20,457 bases of DNA. Source: a virus. The stretch is taken from positions 1 through 20,457 of IMG/VR virus record IMGVR_UViG_3300025652_000715; one strand, given 5' to 3'. A program made the position numbers and the translations under genes. This document shows positions 1 through 5,161 of the stretch, one piece after another. The first letter of the stretch is position 1. The number at the start of each line of letters is the position of its first letter. The notes under the pieces were generated by a model that did not search any database, had not been told where the DNA came from, and worked only from the letters and a program-made list of their open reading frames with translations.

Positions 1-115
1 GTCCGCAAAGTATACAGGTACACTCGTCAAAGGTATTGCCACGATGCACAAATCGAACGCAGTTCCTATAACAAGCGGTGAACAAGCAATTGAGATATCG
101 AAAATGAGGCGCTGA
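1..115 (+). CDS. C-terminal end of a phage protein of unknown function (partial)
   Basis: An open frame entering from the left edge reads through 37 codons (first complete codon at base 2) to a TGA at 113-115. The visible tail includes the stretch VKGIATMHKSNAVPI and ends in KMRR. I recall similar short tails, with a conserved (T/M)HKSNxVP segment and a terminal MRR, in T4-like marine phages, where their role is unknown. The stop codon sits in the loop of the terminator that follows, so this gene ends its transcription unit. No start or full domain can be seen, so the assignment rests on an uninterrupted frame and on the terminator placed exactly at its end. Confidence 0.6.
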   Translation, partial: SAKYTGTLVKGIATMHKSNAVPITSGEQAIEISKMRR

Positions 116-133
116 TGCGTCTCTTTTCTTTTT
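106..133 (+). terminator. Rho-independent terminator
   Basis: A 7-bp stem (GAGGCGC 106-112 with GCGTCTC 117-123, one G-T wobble) closes a TGAT tetraloop and is followed by TTTTCTTTTT. The loop contains the stop codon of the preceding gene. The T-tract runs directly into the late promoter octamer at 133, so one unit ends where the next begins. Confidence 0.7.
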
Positions 134-140
134 ATAAATA
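133..140 (+). promoter_or_regulatory. T4-type late promoter
   Basis: A perfect TATAAATA octamer, the T4 late-promoter consensus recognised by gp55-programmed RNA polymerase. It lies 32 bp before the start codon at 172 in a short AT-rich gap just after a terminator. With T4-like spacing, transcription would begin near 146. Confidence 0.75.
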
Positions 141-171
141 AGAGTGTAATTATCAATTAACGGAAAGTAGT

Positions 172-1206
172 ATGATTAGATTTAAGCGGTACTTGTCAGA
201 AGCAACTCTTGCGGGCAAGTCAACTAACGGTACTCCAAATGCAATGAAGTATGTTGTTGACAATCCTAAAGCCATGGAGATAGAGTATGAAATTGAAAAA
301 GGCAAAAAGAATGTACCTGTCTTTGAATTAACTTCAGCGGGTACCGCCGGCTCTCCCATTCGTACAATTGAAGCTGGTCAAAAGTTCAAACTTAGATCAA
401 AAAAACTGATTAGCTTGGATGAGTATTATCCATCTAACAGAAATCCTTTTGGTTTAGACACTGAACTGGGAGTTATACCCATTAGCTTCGTTCGTAAGCC
501 TTCAGGCTTTAAAGCTATGGATGCTGAAATTATTGCTACCAATTCTCTTGATACTGAAATCAAAAAAGCTGTAAGTGAGAATGATGGTAAAGGTATCACA
601 GTCAAGATAGGTAAGTTTACAATCAAAGATGTTGTCGCTGCAGGATCAGATCACATCAAAGGTGATCCCAAGGCAGATATCGCACTCATGGATTCTAGAG
701 GTAAAGAAGTAGGATTTATATCGCATAAAAAAGAGGGTGGTGCTAAAGGATTCTCACAATATGGTGGTATCTCTATGTCTTCTGGATTAAAGCATAAAGA
801 GATTGAATCGTTTATAAAAGCTATAGAAGACCACTATAACGGAGAGTCCGTCAAATCTGGCGATGCATTCTTTAGACTACTCAAAGACCCAAAACTAATC
901 AATGCATCTATCTATGGTCCAGAATACGGTGGTAGTTTTGGCAGAGAAAACGTCCATTGCATTGGTCAAGGTAATCCCCTTTTGACTAAAAATAGAAATG
1001 TTTGGGAACTCGAATTTTCTGAAACTATGCATGTCAATGGCGATTATCGTTTTGCGACTAATGGTAAATTTACTGCAGTCTTCGGTGCCACTTATAGATC
1101 GGGTCGTAAAATAAGATCGGCTTCAGGTAATGAAGTCAGAAATATTCGTGCAGCAATATATCCTATAGCGTATATGGAAACGAGAAAGAAGTTAAAGGAA
1201 CTGTAA
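172..1206 (+). CDS. Capsid-tag-bearing phage protein, possible nuclease-like core
   Basis: 344 residues with no family I can name surely. The N-terminus, MIRFKRYLSEA, resembles the T4 internal-protein capsid-targeting sequence and holds a possible prohead-protease site (LSE before Ala11). Around residues 164-199 is a highly patterned segment: GDPKADIAL, a turn (DSRGKEV), then GFISHKKEGG and a Gly/Gln-rich FSQYGG. An Asp on one strand followed by a Lys on the next (D169, K186) recalls PD-(D/E)XK nuclease cores, but the usual acidic residue before xK is replaced (SHK), so this is weak. The rest is mixed alpha/beta without membrane segments. The start has a GGAAAG ribosome site and a perfect late promoter upstream. 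Its TAA shares one base with the next ATG (TAATG), implying coupled translation. Product named by tag and context, function inferred only. Confidence 0.85.
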   Translation: MIRFKRYLSEATLAGKSTNGTPNAMKYVVDNPKAMEIEYEIEKGKKNVPVFELTSAGTAGSPIRTIEAGQKFKLRSKKLISLDEYYPSNRNPFGLDTELGVIPISFVRKPSGFKAMDAEIIATNSLDTEIKKAVSENDGKGITVKIGKFTIKDVVAAGSDHIKGDPKADIALMDSRGKEVGFISHKKEGGAKGFSQYGGISMSSGLKHKEIESFIKAIEDHYNGESVKSGDAFFRLLKDPKLINASIYGPEYGGSFGRENVHCIGQGNPLLTKNRNVWELEFSETMHVNGDYRFATNGKFTAVFGATYRSGRKIRSASGNEVRNIRAAIYPIAYMETRKKLKEL

Positions 1207-2435
1207 TGTTAAAATTTTCATCGTTTCTAGCAGAAGAGAAGAATACTCATATGGAACACCTTGAGGATGCTATCCTCAACGCAGGTGTAAATGGCGCGAG
1301 ACAGGCAATCAACCATCTAAGAGCATTGCGTGATATGCTTGCAGGTAACACTAATGCTCCCGTGAACGTGACAATTAAGTGGGACGGCGCGCCGGCGGTG
1401 TTTGCTGGAACTGATCCTAGTGATGGTAAGTTCTTTGTCGCAAAGAAAGGTATCTTCAATAAGAATCCTAAAATATATAAATCAAACTCTGATATAGATG
1501 ATGACACCTCAGGTGATTTGAATACAAAATTGAAGCTGGCACTAAAGCACTTGCCAGCACTTGGCATTAAAGGAGTAGTTCAAGGTGATTTCTTATATTC
1601 GCGGGAGGATATCAAGGACATTGATATTGACGGAGAACCGCATATTACTTTCCATCCTAATACGATTGTTTATGCGATACCAAAGAAAAGCGAACTCGCA
1701 AAAACAATACTTAAATCCAGAATCGGAGTGGTTTGGCACACTACGTACCGAGGAGACTCTTTTGAAACAATGTCTGCTAGTTTTGGAGAGGAGATTGCAA
1801 GCGGTCTCAAAAAAACTTCAGAAGTCTGGTCGTTAGACGCAACGTACAGAGATTTGTCAGGTTCAGCTACAATGACGAAAGCTGAAACAAAAGCGGTGAC
1901 AGATATTCTTTCAAATGCAGGTAGACTATTCAGAAAGCTAGATCGAAAAGTTCTTGACGGTATATCGGACGATCCAGAAAGACTAATGCGAACAAAGGTT
2001 TTTGTCAATAGTAAAATTCGTGAAGGTCAGCGCATCGGAAATCCTAAGAAATTTGTCGATGATCTTGTCAAGTACATCAACGATTACTATGGTAAAGAAG
2101 AATCCAAGCGTACATCTGAAAAAGGTAAAATCACTCAGCGTCAGAAAAACGAAACTGTGCTCGAATACTTCAACAGAGTTGACAAGCGCGAGATTGTCAA
2201 GATGTTTGAGATGTACAATCTACTGATAGACGCTAAGTTGATTATCATAAAAAAACTTGACAAGGCAAAACAGATCGACACGCTATTGCTTACACCTAAC
2301 GGATACAAAGTAACAGGTCAAGAAGGATTTGTTGCAATCGATCACACGGGAAAGAACGCAATAAAACTTGTTGACAGATTGCAATTCTCACACGCAAATT
2401 TCTCATCAGATATTATCAAGGGTTGGGATAAGTAA
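1206..2435 (+). CDS. Ligase-superfamily-like nucleotidyltransferase with capsid tag (DUF6267-like)
   Basis: 409 residues. I recognise the family (DUF6267-like) from marine T4-like phages, where it is usually unannotated. The sequence TIKWDGAPAVF puts a KxDG box at residues 58-61, the adenylylated-lysine motif I of DNA/RNA ligases and capping enzymes. Further boxes are in order: GVVQGDFLY (123-131, motif III-like), EGFVAI (373-378, motif IV-like) and AIKLVD (385-390, motif V-like). The spacing between III and IV is much longer than in ordinary ligases, so a helical insertion (about 200-350) must be assumed. The N-terminus MLKFSSFLAEE carries the same tag seen on other proteins here, close to T4 internal-protein leaders. 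Coupled to the preceding gene by TAATG. Catalytic activity and substrate are inference; it could be a non-catalytic relative. Confidence 0.85.
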   Translation: MLKFSSFLAEEKNTHMEHLEDAILNAGVNGARQAINHLRALRDMLAGNTNAPVNVTIKWDGAPAVFAGTDPSDGKFFVAKKGIFNKNPKIYKSNSDIDDDTSGDLNTKLKLALKHLPALGIKGVVQGDFLYSREDIKDIDIDGEPHITFHPNTIVYAIPKKSELAKTILKSRIGVVWHTTYRGDSFETMSASFGEEIASGLKKTSEVWSLDATYRDLSGSATMTKAETKAVTDILSNAGRLFRKLDRKVLDGISDDPERLMRTKVFVNSKIREGQRIGNPKKFVDDLVKYINDYYGKEESKRTSEKGKITQRQKNETVLEYFNRVDKREIVKMFEMYNLLIDAKLIIIKKLDKAKQIDTLLLTPNGYKVTGQEGFVAIDHTGKNAIKLVDRLQFSHANFSSDIIKGWDK

Positions 2436-2438
2436 TTA

Positions 2439-2446
2439 CATAAATA
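2439..2446 (+). promoter_or_regulatory. Possible degenerate late promoter
   Basis: CATAAATA, one mismatch from the late consensus, lies 31 bp before the start at 2478, the same distance as for the perfect octamer at 133. Position supports it; the mismatch at the first base and AT-rich surroundings weaken it. Confidence 0.4.
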
Positions 2447-2477
2447 GCAGAAACATGTTATATATTAAGGTAGACAT

Positions 2478-3203
2478 ATGAGCAAGTATTATCCAGTAGA
2501 AGACACATTCTTGAACGCCTCTCGTGGTTTGATTAAGGGTGGTTCAGTAAGAAACATTTTCGGCAAAGCACTTGGTACAGGCTCAATTGTGACTGCTGAA
2601 TATAGAACGCCATGGGAACTCGCCAGTAACTACGCTTTTCCTACAGCGGCGTCTGTAATGAGTATTGTGAGTACAAGCGAAACAGATGACTCACAAATAC
2701 TAGTCTCTGGATTGGATATTAACTTTGAGCCAGTATCACAAGTCGTTACTCTAACTGGGTTGACTCCAGTTATCACTACAGTAGAATTTTATCGCATCAA
2801 CGATCTTGTTGAACTCAGCGATAATTTGGCAGGAGATGTGACTGCTTCTGCTGGTGGTACAGTTTATGGTAAAATAATTTCTGGAACTGGTAAGATGCAG
2901 TCTGCACACTATACTGTACCTGCAGGACATTGTTTCTATCTATATCGTATCGACGCCTTTGCAACGGATTCGAATGGTGGTAAAGCTGCTTTCTTTAGAA
3001 ACTATGTTGGTAACAACACGGCAAATACTATATTCAGAGTTGCTGAAACACAGTTCTTCAACAACATGAATATCGTAAGACGATTCCCATTCAAATATGA
3101 TCAAAAGTCTGACATTAAATTGCAATTGAAATCTTCTTCGGGTTCAATTGACGGTTCTATTTTTGCTGAAGGATTGCTTTTAGCTGAGCCACTAGGCGGC
3201 TGA
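2478..3203 (+). CDS. Probable virion-associated protein, unknown role
   Basis: 241 residues, rich in Ser, Thr, Gly and Val with alternating hydrophobic residues, suggesting a mostly beta fold. There is no signal peptide, membrane helix, catalytic motif or capsid tag. Starts MSKYYPVEDTF; the middle (about 120-150) has a Gly/Ala/Thr-rich turn region, and the part after residue 165 is more charged. I recall related proteins of unknown function from T4-like marine phages but cannot name one. It stands alone as a transcription unit, with a degenerate late promoter before it, an AAGG ribosome site about 9 bp before ATG, and a strong 12-bp-stem terminator 32 bp after the stop. Being singly transcribed late fits a high-copy structural or decoration protein, which is inference only. 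Confidence 0.8.
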   Translation: MSKYYPVEDTFLNASRGLIKGGSVRNIFGKALGTGSIVTAEYRTPWELASNYAFPTAASVMSIVSTSETDDSQILVSGLDINFEPVSQVVTLTGLTPVITTVEFYRINDLVELSDNLAGDVTASAGGTVYGKIISGTGKMQSAHYTVPAGHCFYLYRIDAFATDSNGGKAAFFRNYVGNNTANTIFRVAETQFFNNMNIVRRFPFKYDQKSDIKLQLKSSSGSIDGSIFAEGLLLAEPLGG

Positions 3204-3234
3204 TATTTTGTCACATGTGCGTATTACGCATAAC

Positions 3235-3272
3235 GGGGTTGAGAGTTTAACAAGACTCTCGACCCCTTTTTT
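3235..3272 (+). terminator. Strong rho-independent terminator
   Basis: A 12-bp stem (GGGGTTGAGAGT 3235-3246 with ACTCTCGACCCC 3255-3266, one T-G wobble) around an 8-base loop, followed by six Ts. It ends the single-gene unit at 2478-3203 and stands 13 bp before the next late promoter. Confidence 0.9.
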
Positions 3273-3284
3273 CTGCACCTGCAT

Positions 3285-3292
3285 TATAAATA
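3285..3292 (+). promoter_or_regulatory. T4-type late promoter
   Basis: A perfect TATAAATA, located just after a strong terminator and 47 bp before the DUF1127 gene. The expected start of transcription is near 3298. A clear AGGAGAA ribosome site follows before the ATG at 3340. Confidence 0.75.
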
Positions 3293-3339
3293 TGCGTATG
3301 AGCAAAGGCTCAATTACACAACACATACAGGAGAAATAA

Positions 3340-3573
3340 ATGTCACATGCAATGATATATGCAAAGGGCATTCTAGCAGAGTGTATAATATCACTCGTGG
3401 AATTGATCGACGACATTAAGCTATCACACAAACACAGAAAAGATGTTAATAGAACAATCTCAGAATTGAGCAAGCTTACAGACAGAGAACTTGCTGATTT
3501 AGGCATGAATCGTGGAATGATTCGACAGGTTGCAGAAGGTACAGTTAATTGCGAAGGTCGTATTGCGAAATGA
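3340..3573 (+). CDS. DUF1127-type small protein
   Basis: 77 residues. The C-terminal half contains LSKLTDRELADLGMNRG followed by a basic helix, the hallmark of DUF1127 (YjiS-like), a domain abundant as short proteins in alphaproteobacteria. In bacteria some members act in RNA-related regulation and phosphate or arginine metabolism; others are uncharacterised. Here it has an unusual 35-residue N-terminal extension that is hydrophobic (MIYAKGILAECIISLVELI) and may associate with membrane or form a helix bundle. An AGGAGAA site 6 bp before ATG and a perfect late promoter upstream imply late expression. The stop overlaps the next start (ATGA). A host-derived regulator captured by the phage is the simplest reading; its effect on the host is unknown. 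Confidence 0.88.
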   Translation: MSHAMIYAKGILAECIISLVELIDDIKLSHKHRKDVNRTISELSKLTDRELADLGMNRGMIRQVAEGTVNCEGRIAK

Positions 3574-3722
3574 ACATTCTTTCAAAATTATTAAATAGAT
3601 TTATGAGAGCATTCGAAATAGCTGGGTATCTTAGGGCAGGTAACGTTATGCGACAGTATGGTCTAGACGAACACGCAAAAAGTTGCTTTACTATGGCTAA
3701 CGAGCTAAGAGCGAAAAAATAA
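3570..3722 (+). CDS. 50-residue basic small protein coupled to DUF1127 gene
   Basis: A 50-codon frame begins with the ATG that overlaps the DUF1127 stop (ATGA) and ends with TAA at 3720-3722. The protein begins MNILSKLLNRFMRAFEIAGY and ends LRAKK: short, basic, two likely helices. It resembles in style the tiny DUF1127/YjiS-like proteins that occur in tandem in alphaproteobacteria, but lacks the DRELxDIG box, so I do not assign the family. Translation is probably coupled, as no separate ribosome site is visible. The terminator at 3750-3775 closes both genes as a bicistronic late unit. The overlap, ORF length filling the gap, and the following terminator are the case for a real gene. Confidence 0.7.
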   Translation: MNILSKLLNRFMRAFEIAGYLRAGNVMRQYGLDEHAKSCFTMANELRAKK

Positions 3723-3724
3723 TA

Positions 3725-3743
3725 AATAGACTTGAGGTCTATT
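3725..3743 (+). other. Perfect inverted repeat overlapping an AATAAATA element
   Basis: AATAGAC (3725-3731) and GTCTATT (3737-3743) form a perfect 7-bp stem with a TTGAG loop, directly after the stop at 3722 and 6 bp before the true terminator. It overlaps AATAAATA (3721-3728), one mismatch from the late promoter octamer. It could protect the 3' end, be a protein-binding dyad, or be chance in an AT-rich gap. Confidence 0.45.
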
Positions 3744-3749
3744 AATCAC

Positions 3750-3775
3750 AAAGGCGGGCTTCGGCGCGCCTTTTT
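3750..3775 (+). terminator. Rho-independent terminator with UUCG tetraloop
   Basis: AAAGGCG (3750-3756) pairs with CGCCTTT (3767-3773), then a G-G mismatch and two GC pairs close a TTCG tetraloop (3760-3763). The stem runs into five Ts. It ends the DUF1127 unit and separates it from the methyltransferase gene. Confidence 0.88.
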
Positions 3776-3823
3776 CTGTTTAGAGACTATAACTTTAGTA
3801 ACGATCTAATATGGAATATAGTA

Positions 3824-4462
3824 ATGACCACGCATAAAGAACTTACATCATACAGAGAATGTGGACACGAAGGTGTCGATGAACTTCTTTGGGTTACCAC
3901 AGATACAGGCGCTTTTGGTCACGAAAATGATGGACCTCTTAGAGACTGGATAAAAGGTAAAGACAACATATTAGAACATGCTGAAAAATTTGACACTGTT
4001 GTTCAGGCTGGCGGAAACTGTGGAATGTACGCTAGATTTTACAAGAATTATTTTAAAGAAGTCTATACATTCGAACCCGATGAACTTAACTACTACTGCT
4101 TAGACGCAAATTGTCAGGGAGAAGATTTTCATAAGTTTCTAGGTGGACTCGGAAACACTAGAGAGAAGTTTTCACTAAAAGCTGGTAGTGAGACTAATGT
4201 TGGAACGCATAAAATTGTTGAATCCGCTGGGGATGTACAGATGTACATGTTAGATGACATGAACCTAAACCATTGTGATTTAATTCACTATGACTTAGAA
4301 GGTTATGAAGAAACTGCACTTAAAGGATCGATAGAAACTATAAAAAGATTTAAGCCTGTTATCGTGGTAGAAAGACTTAGTGGAAGCGATTTACTAGAAA
4401 ATCTGGGCTATAAAGAACACGGTAGAACTTTCATGGACCACATCTATATTTACAATGCATAA
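3824..4462 (+). CDS. FkbM-family SAM-dependent methyltransferase
   Basis: 212 residues. A Rossmann-type SAM site is visible: VVQAGGNCGMYARF (59-72, glycine loop) followed by an acidic strand end FEPD (83-86). The FkbM signature appears as IHYDLEGYEETALKGS (154-169). FkbM enzymes O-methylate sugars or other small groups; in phages they are linked to glycan or lipopolysaccharide modification, substrate unknown. The start has only a weak GGA site, and no good promoter is visible after the terminator 49 bp upstream, so its expression is unclear. Its last 8 bases overlap the next gene, a sulfotransferase-like enzyme, so the two probably act on the same surface or virion glycan. Both look AT-richer and less phage-core than neighbours, consistent with recent acquisition. 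Confidence 0.88.
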   Translation: MTTHKELTSYRECGHEGVDELLWVTTDTGAFGHENDGPLRDWIKGKDNILEHAEKFDTVVQAGGNCGMYARFYKNYFKEVYTFEPDELNYYCLDANCQGEDFHKFLGGLGNTREKFSLKAGSETNVGTHKIVESAGDVQMYMLDDMNLNHCDLIHYDLEGYEETALKGSIETIKRFKPVIVVERLSGSDLLENLGYKEHGRTFMDHIYIYNA

Positions 4463-5096
4463 TTTTTATATATTCGGTCTACAGAGATCAGGCACAAATT
4501 TTATCGAAACCATAATGCAAAAAAATTTCGAGTGTAAGAAAGGTAACAATGCTACTGTTTGGAAGCACTCAATAGATGTGCCATTAGAATATGACGAATC
4601 TTTAAAGACAATCGTGATACACAAAAATCCATATACTTGGGTTGAGTCTATAGCATATAGAACCAGCATTGATTGGATCGATACGCAGACAACATATGAT
4701 CCATTAGAGTATTCAAAATTCTGTACGATAGGTAAGAAGAGAAAGTTTAATGTTATAAATCTATGCAAAACTTACAAGCACTTTCATGACACATGGTTAC
4801 CTCGGGCTGATATGATTATAAGATATGAAGATTTGCTCATACCAGAGAAACGCGATAATATCATATCTCGTATACATACAGACTTGCATATACCAAAGAA
4901 ATATGTTGTAGATAATACATGGGAAATACCTGAAAAGGGCACAATATCGCTATCAAGAAAATATGACGATTCGCGTGAACAATACTACATAAAAGGTCAA
5001 CCAGAACACTTGAATGATCGTATAGTATTCGCCATCAATCACACTGTAACACCCGAATTGATACGAGATATGGGATATAATGTCTTAGGTCAATAG
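4455..5096 (+). CDS. Sulfotransferase-like protein
   Basis: 213 residues. The N-terminal FGLQRSGTNFIETIM (7-21) matches the phosphosulfate-binding loop (5'-PSB) of PAPS-dependent sulfotransferases, which resembles a P-loop. HKNPYTWVESI (56-66) matches the 3'-phosphate-binding region, and IRYEDLL (122-128) is the typical RYEDL box. These give good support for the sulfotransferase fold; the acceptor is unknown. ATG lies inside the methyltransferase frame (8-base overlap), so translation is likely coupled. Together the pair would methylate and sulfate a carbohydrate, possibly host surface sugar after infection or a phage glycan. The unit is flanked by the terminator at 3750 and the late promoter at 5100, as an inserted cassette would be. 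Confidence 0.8.
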   Translation: MHNFYIFGLQRSGTNFIETIMQKNFECKKGNNATVWKHSIDVPLEYDESLKTIVIHKNPYTWVESIAYRTSIDWIDTQTTYDPLEYSKFCTIGKKRKFNVINLCKTYKHFHDTWLPRADMIIRYEDLLIPEKRDNIISRIHTDLHIPKKYVVDNTWEIPEKGTISLSRKYDDSREQYYIKGQPEHLNDRIVFAINHTVTPELIRDMGYNVLGQ

Positions 5097-5099
5097 ATG

Positions 5100-5107
5100 T
5101 ATAAATA
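5100..5107 (+). promoter_or_regulatory. T4-type late promoter
   Basis: A perfect TATAAATA just after the stop at 5096 and 54 bp before the start at 5162. It would drive the long run of virion and cargo genes that extends to the terminator at 12274. Expected transcription start near 5113. Confidence 0.78.
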
Positions 5108-5113
5108 ACACGT

Positions 5114-5143
5114 ATCACAGTGAGTCTACGGAAAACCTGTGAT
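5114..5143 (+). promoter_or_regulatory. 5'-leader hairpin
   Basis: ATCACAG (5114-5120) and CTGTGAT (5137-5143) are perfect complements around a 16-base loop. The stem would sit at the very 5' end of the late transcript and leaves the AGGAG ribosome site (5151-5155) free. A role in transcript stability is possible; this is inference. Confidence 0.4.
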
Positions 5144-5161
5144 GGAAAATAGGAGAACAAA

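Noticed and set aside
1585-2226. Two + strand frames (83 and 74 codons) inside the ligase-like gene
   Set aside because: They are shadows in another frame; the main frame carries ordered motifs across both.
2257-2262. TTGACA inside the ligase-like gene
   Set aside because: No -10-like hexamer at 16-18 bp; probably coding for Leu-Asp-Lys by chance.
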